64,000 bases of DNA from Lentisalinibacter salinarum (GTDB lineage: Bacteria > Pseudomonadota > Gammaproteobacteria > Steroidobacterales > Woeseiaceae). The translations under genes were made by a program, and so were the position numbers. The stretch spans positions 868,001 to 932,000 of the forward strand of contig NZ_JAPDRH010000003.1 of NCBI RefSeq assembly GCF_040706555.1, given 5' to 3'. Numbering within the stretch: position 1 is the first letter of the stretch; each line of letters opens with the position of its first letter. Shown here piece after piece: positions 55,599-63,956 of the stretch. The notes below the pieces were generated by a model. That model was given only the letters and a program-made list of their open reading frames with translations. It was not told the DNA's origin and did not search any database.

Positions 55599-56552
55599 TC
55601 AGTCGGGCAATGCCCGTCCGGGGCCGTCGCCGGAATTGTCACCGGAATGGTCGCCAGGCTCGCGCCGCGACCAGAGAGCGGCCAGGGTCAGCCCGCCGAC
55701 GATGTGCCAGCTGCCCCACCAGGCAGCGACAATCGCCATGCCGCCCAGCCCCGCGAAGAAGGTGAAGATCAGCGCGAGCCCCAGGCCGCTGTTCTGGATG
55801 CCCACCTCGATGGTCACGGCGCGGCGGTCCCGCGCCGAGAGACCTGTGAGCCGGCCGGCGGTGTAACCCAGCGCCAGAGCGAGGGCATTGTGCGCCGCGA
55901 CGATCCCCAGCACCGGCAGTATAGCGAGAGTGAGGTACTCCCGATCGCGCCAGAACGCCAGCACGATGAAGCCCAGGAAGAACAGGCCGCCTGCCACCCG
56001 CAGCGGTCGGCGCATGCGGGCGGCGAACTCGGGATAGCGGGAGCCGGTCCACATGCCGGCGAGCAGCGGCAGCGCCAGAATCAGGAGGATGGTGATCACC
56101 ATGATCACCGGGTCCACGGCGATGTCTGCGAGCAGCCGCCGCGTATCCGGATCGAGTGCGGCCCAGAAGGTGAGGTTGAACGGCGTCATGAACATGGCTG
56201 CCGTGCTGGTCACGGCCGTCATGCTCACCGAGAGTGCCGCATTACCCTTCGCGAGCCATACCAGGAAGTTGGAGACGTTGCCGCCCGGGCAGGCCGCGAT
56301 CAGCATCATGCCCAGCGCCACGCTGGGGATGGGGTCGATGAGCTGCACCAGCAGGAAGGTGGCGGGCGGCAGCAGCAGGAGCTGGGTGGCGATGCCCACC
56401 AGCGGGCCGCGGGGCGCCTTCGCCACCGCCCGGAAATCCGACAGGCGCAGATCCAGCGCCACCCCGAACATCAGCAGCGCCAGGATGATGTTGAGCGCGA
56501 GCAGGCTGGCCGGCTCGAAATCCAGCCTGATGGCGTCGAGGGCGGGATCCAC
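55599..56552 (-). CDS. Bile acid:sodium symporter (BASS) family protein
   Basis: The 317-residue protein has about nine hydrophobic helices, with AACPGGNVSNFLVWLAKGN and VTIEVGIQNSGLGLALIF, the two crossing regions of the BASS fold where substrate and Na+ bind. It is an inner-membrane importer for an organic anion; the substrate is not defined. It ends 18 bases before the SDR-fusion start and follows the ThDP enzyme by 17 bases, so the three probably share a transcript. Confidence 0.88.
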   Translation of the reverse strand: MDPALDAIRLDFEPASLLALNIILALLMFGVALDLRLSDFRAVAKAPRGPLVGIATQLLLLPPATFLLVQLIDPIPSVALGMMLIAACPGGNVSNFLVWLAKGNAALSVSMTAVTSTAAMFMTPFNLTFWAALDPDTRRLLADIAVDPVIMVITILLILALPLLAGMWTGSRYPEFAARMRRPLRVAGGLFFLGFIVLAFWRDREYLTLAILPVLGIVAAHNALALALGYTAGRLTGLSARDRRAVTIEVGIQNSGLGLALIFTFFAGLGGMAIVAAWWGSWHIVGGLTLAALWSRREPGDHSGDNSGDGPGRALPD

Positions 56553-56569
56553 GCGGGCGGCTCAGCCGC

Positions 56570-58354
56570 TCAGCCCACCGGCTCCCCGTGCATCTCCTTG
56601 AACTCGGTCAGCCCTGGCGCCATCAGGTGAGCCATCGGGTCCACGTCCACGTGGATCACGGCCGGCCGGCCGGACTCCTTCGTACTCCGGAGCACGCCCT
56701 CCAGCTCCGCCGGGTCGGCCACGCGTTCGCCGATGGCGCCCATGGCCTTGGCCACCTCGTCGAAGCGGGTCTCCTCGAAATCGGTATTGATCGTGGAGTC
56801 GGCGTCGATGCCCATGGCCTGGCGCAGCTGGCCGATGCCCACCGTCTGGGTGAGCTTCACCATGCCCCACTGCTTGTCGCAGAGCACCACGTACACCAGC
56901 GGCAGCTTCTCCCGCACCGCGGTCTCGACCTCCTGCATATGCATGGCCATGGCGCCGTCGCCGATGATGCAGACCACCGGTCGGTCCGGGCAGGCGGTCT
57001 TCACGCCGAGCGCCTGGCCGACGCCGGCACCGAGCATGCCGAACTTGAAGGTGGAGTAGATCGCATCCGGCCTGGCGTTGCGGTAATAGTGCGCGCACCA
57101 AACGGCCGTGTTGCCGCCGTCGATCACCAGCATGCCATCGTCGCCGAACACCTCGCGGGCCTTGGCCGGCACGTGGGCGGGATGCAAGGGCGACTTGTCC
57201 GAGGCGAGCACGGCGTCCAGCCCGGCACGGATCTTCGCGCGGGCCTCGGCGAGTTCCGCGATTGCCTGCCCGCGCGCGGTGATCAGACGATCGGCCACTG
57301 GCTCGCGCTCGAGTTCGGCGCGCAGCGCCTGCAGGAATACCTTCACGTCGCCCACGATGCCCAGGTCCACGGGGCGGTTGCGGCCGATGATGTCCGGGTC
57401 GATGTCCACCTGGATGGTGCGCTTGGGCACCTCCGGGTTCGAGCCGCCCCAGAAGCGGCCGCGGCCCCACCAGTCGGTCTCGCCGACCCGGGAGCCCAGG
57501 ATCAGGAACAGGTCGCTGCGGCCGCGTGCCTCGCGGGCCACGTCCAGGGTGCTGTTGGGGATGGCGAGCGGGCTGGATTCGTCCAGCGCGCCGCGGGCGC
57601 CCCAGCTGACGGTAACGGGCGCCTGCAGCGCTTCGGCTACAGTCTGCAGCTCGGCGGCCGCGTCCGCATGCACGATACCCGTGCCGCCGTGGAGCATCGG
57701 CAGCTGCGCCTCGCGCAGCATGTCCGCCGCCGCGCGCACCTGATCGGGATCGGCCGCCAGCGGCGTCACCGGCCGGTAGCTGGCCGGCTCGCGCAGGAAG
57801 TCGGCGGGATACTCCGCCGGCCCGTTCATCAGGTTCTCGGGCACGTCCAGATGGACGACGCCGGGACGCCCGATCCACGACATGCGGAACGCCTCCCGCG
57901 CCAGTTCCGGCAGCCGGTCCGGCGTGGCCACCGCGCCCGACCACTTGCTCATGGGGGCCGTCGTGCCGACCTGGTCGAAGTACTGGAACGTGCCGCCCCG
58001 GTCCGGGTAGGCGAGACCGGTGCGCCTGCAGCTCGTGATCAGCAGGACCCGATTGCCCTCGCCCTGCTCCACGGCCACGCCGGGCAGGATGTTGGCGACA
58101 CCGGGACCGTTGCTGGCCATGCAGACGCCGAGCTTGCCGGTGGCGCGGGCATAGGCCCCGGCCATGTGTGCGGCGGTGGACTCATGCCGCGGCGAGACCA
58201 GACGGATACCGTACTTCTGGAACGCCGTGTAGAAGCCGAGATAGGTGCCGTCCACGATACCGAAGATCGTGTCGATGCCCTCCTTCGCCAGCATGGCGGC
58301 GAGCACCTCGCCGCCGATCATCTGTTTCGTCGCGGGTGATGCTGCGTCGTTCAT
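56570..58354 (-). CDS. ThDP-dependent enzyme, acetolactate-synthase-like
   Basis: The 594-residue protein has the catalytic Glu region VSPRHESTAAHMAGAYARATG and the ThDP/metal motif GDGAMAMHMQEVETAV, with ERPVADR-like middle-domain. It is close to acetolactate synthases but has no regulatory-subunit gene. 2-hydroxyacyl-CoA lyase or an oxo-acid decarboxylase are alternatives. It diverges from the ipdC gene across a REP cluster and is followed by a BASS transporter, whose substrate may be linked to this enzyme. Confidence 0.85.
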   Translation of the reverse strand: MNDAASPATKQMIGGEVLAAMLAKEGIDTIFGIVDGTYLGFYTAFQKYGIRLVSPRHESTAAHMAGAYARATGKLGVCMASNGPGVANILPGVAVEQGEGNRVLLITSCRRTGLAYPDRGGTFQYFDQVGTTAPMSKWSGAVATPDRLPELAREAFRMSWIGRPGVVHLDVPENLMNGPAEYPADFLREPASYRPVTPLAADPDQVRAAADMLREAQLPMLHGGTGIVHADAAAELQTVAEALQAPVTVSWGARGALDESSPLAIPNSTLDVAREARGRSDLFLILGSRVGETDWWGRGRFWGGSNPEVPKRTIQVDIDPDIIGRNRPVDLGIVGDVKVFLQALRAELEREPVADRLITARGQAIAELAEARAKIRAGLDAVLASDKSPLHPAHVPAKAREVFGDDGMLVIDGGNTAVWCAHYYRNARPDAIYSTFKFGMLGAGVGQALGVKTACPDRPVVCIIGDGAMAMHMQEVETAVREKLPLVYVVLCDKQWGMVKLTQTVGIGQLRQAMGIDADSTINTDFEETRFDEVAKAMGAIGERVADPAELEGVLRSTKESGRPAVIHVDVDPMAHLMAPGLTEFKEMHGEPVG

Positions 58355-58375
58355 TTTGTCCCCCTCGATGTTGCC

Positions 58376-58449
58376 GCAGGAGGGCCTTCAGGCCCGATCG
58401 TCTTTCGGATCGGGCCTGAAGGCGGTATCGGGCCTGAAGGCCCTCCTAC
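58376..58449. repeat. REP cluster between two divergent ThDP genes
   Basis: The plus copy 58376-58397 starts GCAGGAGGG, the minus copy is 58428-58449, and a truncated minus fragment lies at 58410-58422. The spacing between plus and fragment makes a GATC-rich hairpin possible. Confidence 0.88.
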
Positions 58450-58605
58450 CTTTTTCTCGGCGAACCCTAACCGAGACCGGCGGGCGCTGCCAGTCGTGGT
58501 TTACGCAATATCGCGTGTCGCGGACGCCGGCGTCCATTACCTATTTACAGCCCGCCGCTGCGCCTTCTAGCGTGTCGTATTCCCACTGCGGACCACGAGG
58601 ACGCG

Positions 58606-60216
58606 ATGAACCTGGCGGAAGCACTGCTCCATGCGCTTAAGGATCGGGGCGCAGGCGAGATATTCGGCATCCCGGGCGACTTCGCACTGCCATTCTTCAA
58701 GGTGATCGCGGAGTCCGGCATCCTGCCCTACTACACGCTCAGCCACGAGCCCGCCGTCGGCTTCGCGGCGGATGCGGCAGCGCGCTACCGCAGCGGGCTC
58801 GGCGTGGCCGCCGTGACCTACGGCGCCGGCGCGCTGAACATGGTGAATGCGGTCGCCGGCGCCTATGCCGAGAAGTCGCCGCTGGTGGTCGTCTCCGGCG
58901 CACCCGGCGTCGCCGAAGGGCGGCGCGGGCTGCTCGTCCATCATCAGGCGAAGACGCTCGGTTCCCAGCACCGCATATACCAGGAGATCACCTGCGACCA
59001 GGCCGTGCTGGACGACCCGGCGACGGCACCAGCGCTCATCGATCGGGTGCTGCGGAACTGCCTGGAACAATCGCGGCCGGTTTACATCGAACTGCCTCGG
59101 GACCGCGTGCACATGCCGACGGATGCGGTACCGTCGGCCAGGGCCACCGCATTCGATGCCGGGGCGGTGTCTGCCTGCGCGGCGGAGGTCATGCAGCGGC
59201 TCAGGGCGGCGGCACGGCCGGTCATGCTGATCGGGGTGGAAATCCGCCGCTACGGCCTAGAGGACCGGGTGGCGCGACTGGCGCGGCGGCTGGGGATACC
59301 GGTGGCCACGACGTTCATGGGGCGGGGTCTGCTGGCCGACGCCCGCGCGCCGCTGATCGGCACCTACCTCGGGCTGGCGGGCGATCCCGCCATCGGCGAA
59401 GCGGTGGAGAACTCCGACGCGCTGCTCGCACTCGGCGTCATCCTGTGCGACACGAACTTCGGCGTCTCGGCGCGGCGCATCGACAACCGCAACGCCATAG
59501 CGGCGACCGACCGACACGTGCGCCTCGGCTACCACGTCTACGAGGACATCCCCCTCGCCGCGCTCATCGACGAGCTGCTGGCGGCCGTAGAGCCGCTCGG
59601 CGAAGATCGCGAGCCGTATCGTCACGCTTACGCAACGGGTATGCCGGCCGACGACGAAGCCATCTCCCCCGACGATATCAGCTGCGCGGTCAACGACCTC
59701 TTCGCCCGCCACGAGCCCCTGCCGCTGGCCGCAGACACCGGAGACTGCCTGTTCACGGCCATGGAGATGGCCAATACGGAACTCGCAGCGCCGGGCTATT
59801 ACGCGGGCATGGGCTTCGGCGTACCGGCCGGGCTCGGCCTGCAGGCGGCGAGCGGCCGCCGGCCGCTGATACTGGTGGGTGACGGCGCCTTCCAGATGAC
59901 CGGCTGGGAACTCGGCAACTGCCGCCGCTACGGCTGGGACCCCATCGTGCTCGTGTTCAACAATGCCTCCTGGGAGATGCTCGCCACCTTCCAGCCCGAG
60001 ACGCCATACAACCGGTTGGACGACTGGCATTTCGCCGACATGGCTGCGCCGCTGGGCGGCCGTGGCACGCGCGTGAACACGCGCGCCGAACTGGCTACGG
60101 CGCTGGAGGCCGCCTACGCCCGGCGCGGCACGTTCGAACTCATCGAGATCATGATCCCGCGCGGCAGAATCTCGAAGACCCTCGCCCGCTTCGTGGAAGC
60201 CTTCGGGCAACGCTGA
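58606..60216 (+). CDS. ipdC: Indolepyruvate/phenylpyruvate decarboxylase
   Basis: The 536-residue protein resembles Azospirillum-type phenylpyruvate/indolepyruvate decarboxylase closely: NLAEALLHALKDRGAGEIFGI, LSHEPAVGFAADAAARYRSG, VTYGAGALNMVNAVAGAYAE, and ThDP motif GDGAFQMTGWELGN. It decarboxylates aryl 2-oxo acids to the aldehyde; indole-3-acetaldehyde formation would link it to auxin production. The TyrB-type aminotransferase at 27.7 kb could supply the oxo acids. It ends 2 bases before a REP element. Confidence 0.85.
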   Translation: MNLAEALLHALKDRGAGEIFGIPGDFALPFFKVIAESGILPYYTLSHEPAVGFAADAAARYRSGLGVAAVTYGAGALNMVNAVAGAYAEKSPLVVVSGAPGVAEGRRGLLVHHQAKTLGSQHRIYQEITCDQAVLDDPATAPALIDRVLRNCLEQSRPVYIELPRDRVHMPTDAVPSARATAFDAGAVSACAAEVMQRLRAAARPVMLIGVEIRRYGLEDRVARLARRLGIPVATTFMGRGLLADARAPLIGTYLGLAGDPAIGEAVENSDALLALGVILCDTNFGVSARRIDNRNAIAATDRHVRLGYHVYEDIPLAALIDELLAAVEPLGEDREPYRHAYATGMPADDEAISPDDISCAVNDLFARHEPLPLAADTGDCLFTAMEMANTELAAPGYYAGMGFGVPAGLGLQAASGRRPLILVGDGAFQMTGWELGNCRRYGWDPIVLVFNNASWEMLATFQPETPYNRLDDWHFADMAAPLGGRGTRVNTRAELATALEAAYARRGTFELIEIMIPRGRISKTLARFVEAFGQR

Positions 60217-60218
60217 CC

Positions 60219-60274
60219 GTAGGAGGGCCTTCAGGCCCGATTGCCGAACAGGTCGGGGCTGAAGCCCCTCCTAC
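60219..60274. repeat. REP pair between convergent ipdC and SDR genes
   Basis: The plus copy 60219-60240 follows the ipdC stop by 2 bases. The minus copy 60253-60274 (tcggggctgaag type) supplies the stop of the SDR gene on the opposite strand. Confidence 0.9.
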
Positions 60275-61035
60275 AGTCTCAGGGCGCCGTCCACCTCGAT
60301 GCAGCGGCCGTTCACGTAGTCGTTTTCCAGGATGAACTGCACCGCGTGGGCGATCTCGTCCGGGTCACCGACGCGGCCGGACGGTATGCCTTTCGTGAGT
60401 TTCTCGCGGGCCTCCGGCTTCATGGACATGACCATCTCAGTGCCGATGAATCCCGGCGCGATGGAGGCGGCGCGGATGCCGTAGCGGGCGAATTCCTTGG
60501 CCCAGACGACGGCCATGGCCTGCACGCCAGCCTTGGTGGCCGAGTAGTTCACCTGGCCCATGTTGCCGGCGCGGGAGATGGAGGAGATGTTGATGATGCA
60601 GCCCTTCGAACCCGTGGCGATCATCTTCGCCGCCGCCTCTCGACCGCACAGGAACACGCCGGTGAGGTTCACGTCGATGACCAGCTGCCACTGATCCAGC
60701 GACATCTTGGAGACCAGCTCGCCGTCCTTCACCTTCAGTGTCAGCGCATCCCGGGTGATGCCGGCGTTGTTGACCAGCCCGTGCAGCGCGCCGAAATCGT
60801 CCCCGATGTCCTCGAACAGGCTGACCACCGAATCCTCCTCGGCGACATTGGCCTTGTAGACGGCCACCTGGGGCGAGCCGGCCTTCTCGCATTCCGAAGC
60901 GGTCGACTTCAGGGCATCCTCGTCCAGGTCCACCAGCGCCAGCTTCGCGCCGCGGGAGGCCAGGCGGAGAGCCATCGCGGCGCCGAGTCCGCGCCCGCCG
61001 CCGGTGATCGCAATGGTCTTGTCTTTGAGGTCCAT
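60271..61035 (-). CDS. SDR, acetoacetyl-CoA/3-oxoacyl reductase-like
   Basis: The 254-residue SDR has ITGGGRGLGAAMAL, LVNNAGITRD, INISSISRAGNMGQ and the catalytic YSATKAG. The GxGRGLG and NAGITRD forms and overall length suit acetoacetyl-CoA reductase (PhaB) or FabG. It precedes phaC's 3' end by 43 bases, on the same strand, so a PHA monomer-supply role is likely. The stop is contributed by a REP element. Confidence 0.85.
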   Translation of the reverse strand: MDLKDKTIAITGGGRGLGAAMALRLASRGAKLALVDLDEDALKSTASECEKAGSPQVAVYKANVAEEDSVVSLFEDIGDDFGALHGLVNNAGITRDALTLKVKDGELVSKMSLDQWQLVIDVNLTGVFLCGREAAAKMIATGSKGCIINISSISRAGNMGQVNYSATKAGVQAMAVVWAKEFARYGIRAASIAPGFIGTEMVMSMKPEAREKLTKGIPSGRVGDPDEIAHAVQFILENDYVNGRCIEVDGALRL

Positions 61036-61077
61036 GGGGATGATTGCTCCTCGTTGTCGTTATCGAATGCGTGTCGT

Positions 61078-62874
61078 TCAGCCGAAGACGTACTCGCCCG
61101 GGGCATCGCGCAGCGGGCGATAACCCTTGCGCGGCGCACCGATGGACGGCGGTTTCACCCGGCTGGTGGTCTGCGCGTCCAGCCACGCATCCCACACCGG
61201 CCACCAGGAACCGTCCTCCGGCGGCGTCTCGGCCAGCCAGCGCTCCGGCGCGATATAGCTCTCGCCCGGCGCTCGGGTGCGCAGGCGGTAGCGGCGCCGC
61301 GGGTGGCTGGGGCCGCTGATGATACCTGCATTGTGGCCGCCGCTGGTGAGCAGGAAGGTCACCTCCGCGTTGCTCAGCCGGTTGATCTTGTACACGGACT
61401 TCCACGGCGCCACGTGATCGGTCTCCGTGCCGACGACGAACAGCGGCACGTCGACGGCGTCCAGGTGCACCTTCTCGCCGTCCACCTCGAAGCGGCCCTC
61501 GGCCAGATCGTTATCGAGGTACAGCCGGCGCAGATACTCGGAATGCATGCGCGGCGGCATGCGGGTACCGTCGGCGTTCCACGCCATGAGGTCGTTCAGT
61601 TGCGGCTCCTTGCCGAGCACGTAACGGTCGACCGCGGGCGCGTATACGAGATCGCTCACCCTGAGCGCGGCGAAGGCGCCGCCCATGTTCTCGACGCCGA
61701 GATAGCCCTGCTTCCACATGAAGCTGTCGAGGAACGAGACGATGCTGTCGGAGAGGAACAGCCGGATCTCGCCGGCCTCCGTGAAGTCCGCCTGGGCGGC
61801 GAAAATGGTCAGCGACTTCAGGCGCTCGTCGCCGTCCCGGGCCATCTTCGCCGCGGCGATGTAGGCCAGTGTGCCGCCGATGCAATAGCCCACCAGGTGG
61901 ATCTTGCGCCGCGGCACGATGGCGCTCACGGCATCCAGCGCGGCCATGATGCCCAGGTTCAGGTAATCGTCCATGCCCAGGTCCCGGTCGGCTTCGGTCG
62001 GGTTCTTCCACGAGATCATGAACACCGTCTTGCCCTGCTCCACCAGGTAGCGGACCAGCGAATTCTTCGGCGAGAGATCAAGGATGTAGTACTTCATGAT
62101 CCAGGCGGGCGTGACCAGCACCGGCTCGGCGCCCACCTCCCCGGTCTGCGGTGTGTACTGGATCACCTCGATCAGGCGGTTCTCGTAGACCACCTTGCCC
62201 GGCGTCACTGCCACGCTCTCGCCGGGCCGGTAGGCCTCGACCCCCGGCGGCGGCTGGTTGCGCGCCTTGCGCAGTTGATCGTCGACCAGATTGCGCGCGC
62301 CGCGCAGAAGGTTACGGCCGCGTTCGGCAACGGTGGTGTGAATGACCTCCGGATTCGTGATCGGCACGTTCATCGGCGAGGCCAGGCTGAGGATCTGCTG
62401 CGCCATGAACGCGACCAGCTGTTCGCGGGAGCGGTCGACGCCGTCCACGCCGGTGGTGGCCTCCTGCCACCAGTCCTGGCTGAGCTGATACCCCTGAGCC
62501 ATCACGTTGAACGGCCAGCGCTGCCAGGCCTCGCCCTGCATGCGCCGCTCCGTGATCCGCGCCGGCGGCTCCCCGCCGCGGCCGAACATGGCCTTGACGT
62601 TGTAGATACCCAGCTGGACGGTCTTGCGTATGAAGCTCTGGGCGAGCAGCGCGAGCTTCCCGGGCGAAAGGCTGAGATGCACCAGCCAGTCGAGATAGGC
62701 CAGCGAGAGTTCCACCGGCGACATGCCTCGTGTGGCCCGGGCGATCAGCGAACGCACCTCCCGGTCCAGCTTCTCGGCGTCCTGCCTGCCGAACGGCTGA
62801 TATTCCCTGACGAAATCGTCCAGTGATGCCGCCAGGGAGGTCCCTTTTTCTTCTTCGCCGCCGTTGTCAGTCAT
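61078..62874 (-). CDS. phaC: Poly(3-hydroxyalkanoate) synthase
   Basis: The 598-residue protein is a PHA synthase: N-terminal domain with FNVMAQGYQLSQDWW, then an alpha/beta hydrolase core with GYCIGG, where Cys replaces the usual serine nucleophile, an Asp in GTETDHVAPW and a His in TSGGHNAGI. It polymerises 3-hydroxyacyl-CoA into storage polyester. The ATG at 62874 was preferred over one 24 bases upstream because GGGGGCC precedes it. Class I by length and single-subunit layout. Confidence 0.95.
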   Translation of the reverse strand: MTDNGGEEEKGTSLAASLDDFVREYQPFGRQDAEKLDREVRSLIARATRGMSPVELSLAYLDWLVHLSLSPGKLALLAQSFIRKTVQLGIYNVKAMFGRGGEPPARITERRMQGEAWQRWPFNVMAQGYQLSQDWWQEATTGVDGVDRSREQLVAFMAQQILSLASPMNVPITNPEVIHTTVAERGRNLLRGARNLVDDQLRKARNQPPPGVEAYRPGESVAVTPGKVVYENRLIEVIQYTPQTGEVGAEPVLVTPAWIMKYYILDLSPKNSLVRYLVEQGKTVFMISWKNPTEADRDLGMDDYLNLGIMAALDAVSAIVPRRKIHLVGYCIGGTLAYIAAAKMARDGDERLKSLTIFAAQADFTEAGEIRLFLSDSIVSFLDSFMWKQGYLGVENMGGAFAALRVSDLVYAPAVDRYVLGKEPQLNDLMAWNADGTRMPPRMHSEYLRRLYLDNDLAEGRFEVDGEKVHLDAVDVPLFVVGTETDHVAPWKSVYKINRLSNAEVTFLLTSGGHNAGIISGPSHPRRRYRLRTRAPGESYIAPERWLAETPPEDGSWWPVWDAWLDAQTTSRVKPPSIGAPRKGYRPLRDAPGEYVFG

Positions 62875-62966
62875 GGTTTCGGCCCCCGCATCGCGCACAA
62901 ACAGGCTTGCCCGATGCTACAGGCTTTTTGCGCTGCAGCAAGTCGGGTAAACCGAAACACACCGCG

Positions 62967-63127
62967 GTAGGAGGGCCTTCAGGCCCGACCCGCTGTGGGA
63001 GGGGCCTGAAGGCCCGATCCCCTTCCTTTATGGCCGCCCTGCGGGGGTCGTCCGGACCGACTGGAGCCAATGGACAATGGCAGGAGCGGCTTCAGCCGCG
63101 ATTGATCGGGCCTGAAGGCCCTCCTAC
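62967..63127. repeat. REP cluster upstream of phaC
   Basis: Four copies: 62967-62988 (plus), 62995-63017 (plus, gtgggaggggcctgaag variant), 63080-63101 (plus, gcaggagcggcttcagcc variant) and 63106-63127 (minus, next to the 63132 stop). A 38-base non-REP block (63011-63048) recurs inverted in the cluster at 45.1 kb. Confidence 0.9.
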
Positions 63128-63131
63128 GTGG

Positions 63132-63929
63132 TTATTTCACCGTGTGGCGGGTGCCTGGTTCGGGTGGGTCTTCCGGCGGGCCGGCAAAGCACTGGGCCAT
63201 GGCCATCCAGCGCACGGCGGTCTCGCCCTTCACGTCGAGGCTGGTGTCGGCGACGTTGCGGGTCTGGGTCACCACCTGGCAGAACTCGGTGGCGTCGCCG
63301 GCCACGTAGTTCACGTCGCTCGGCTCGTTGAACTCCCAGACGGCGCCGGAGGGCGCGTCGAGGCGCACGAACGGCGGCTGCTCCGGTATCTCCAGGCCGC
63401 GATTGCGGAAGGTCCAGCCGAAGGTGTTGACGCCGAGGACGGCGATGTTCTTTATACGGTCGGCGTCCCGGCGCACCACGCCGAGTTCGTCGTACACCTC
63501 CTGGCCGTGGGCCCAGGTCTCCATGTGCCGGGCGGTGATGGCCGAGCGCACGCTCATGTCCGGGCCGGCCCATTGCACCCGGGCCTTCGGATCGGCCTCG
63601 CCGAAGCGCTCGCACATGGGCAGGTAGAACTCCCGCCAGGCTTCCAGCAGGGCGTGGCCGGCCAGTTCGCCGCGCCACTCCCGCTCGAAAGCCCGCATGC
63701 CGCCTTTCTGCGCTGCGGCCATCACTTCGGCCAGGAACTGCCGGAATGCCTCCGGGTCCGCCAGCGACAGCGCCGCCGCCCGGTTCCAGATGTGCAGGTG
63801 GCCGATGACGTCGTCGATGGTCCAGTCCTTGAACTGGGTGGGCCGCGCGAACTGCTCGTCGCCCAGCGGCGCAAGCAGCTGGTACAACGCCTCACTCTCG
63901 TCGCGGAAATCGATCACCTGCTGGAACAT
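63132..63929 (-). CDS. TIGR03084-type DinB/MDMPI-like protein
   Basis: The 265-residue protein begins with a helical segment (FQQVIDFRDESEALYQLLAPLGDEQFARPTQFKDWTIDDVIGHLHIWN). The HLHIWN histidine and the ARHMETWAHGQEVYD segment resemble metal-binding maleylpyruvate-isomerase/DinB-like proteins of the TIGR03084 type. Function is unknown; metal-dependent thiol transfer is typical of relatives. The REP at 63106 lies 4 bases past its stop. Confidence 0.8.
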   Translation of the reverse strand: MFQQVIDFRDESEALYQLLAPLGDEQFARPTQFKDWTIDDVIGHLHIWNRAAALSLADPEAFRQFLAEVMAAAQKGGMRAFEREWRGELAGHALLEAWREFYLPMCERFGEADPKARVQWAGPDMSVRSAITARHMETWAHGQEVYDELGVVRRDADRIKNIAVLGVNTFGWTFRNRGLEIPEQPPFVRLDAPSGAVWEFNEPSDVNYVAGDATEFCQVVTQTRNVADTSLDVKGETAVRWMAMAQCFAGPPEDPPEPGTRHTVK

Positions 63930-63956
63930 GACTGCCTCCCGACTGGCCGAATGGCT

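Noticed and set aside
54336..56630. A 764-codon plus-strand frame.
   Set aside because: Antisense to the SDR fusion and BASS genes, both well supported.
40136..60274. REP pairs as ordinary Rho-independent terminators.
   Set aside because: Stem-loops are possible but no T-run follows, so a terminator label is not supported.
60241..62826. An 861-codon plus-strand frame opposite phaC and its SDR.
   Set aside because: Antisense shadow; the minus strand has intact catalytic motifs in phaC and the SDR.
33159..63127. CRISPR array, because of repeated 22-base units.
   Set aside because: The units are palindromic, scattered, in both orientations, with no equal spacers and no cas genes; they fit REP elements.
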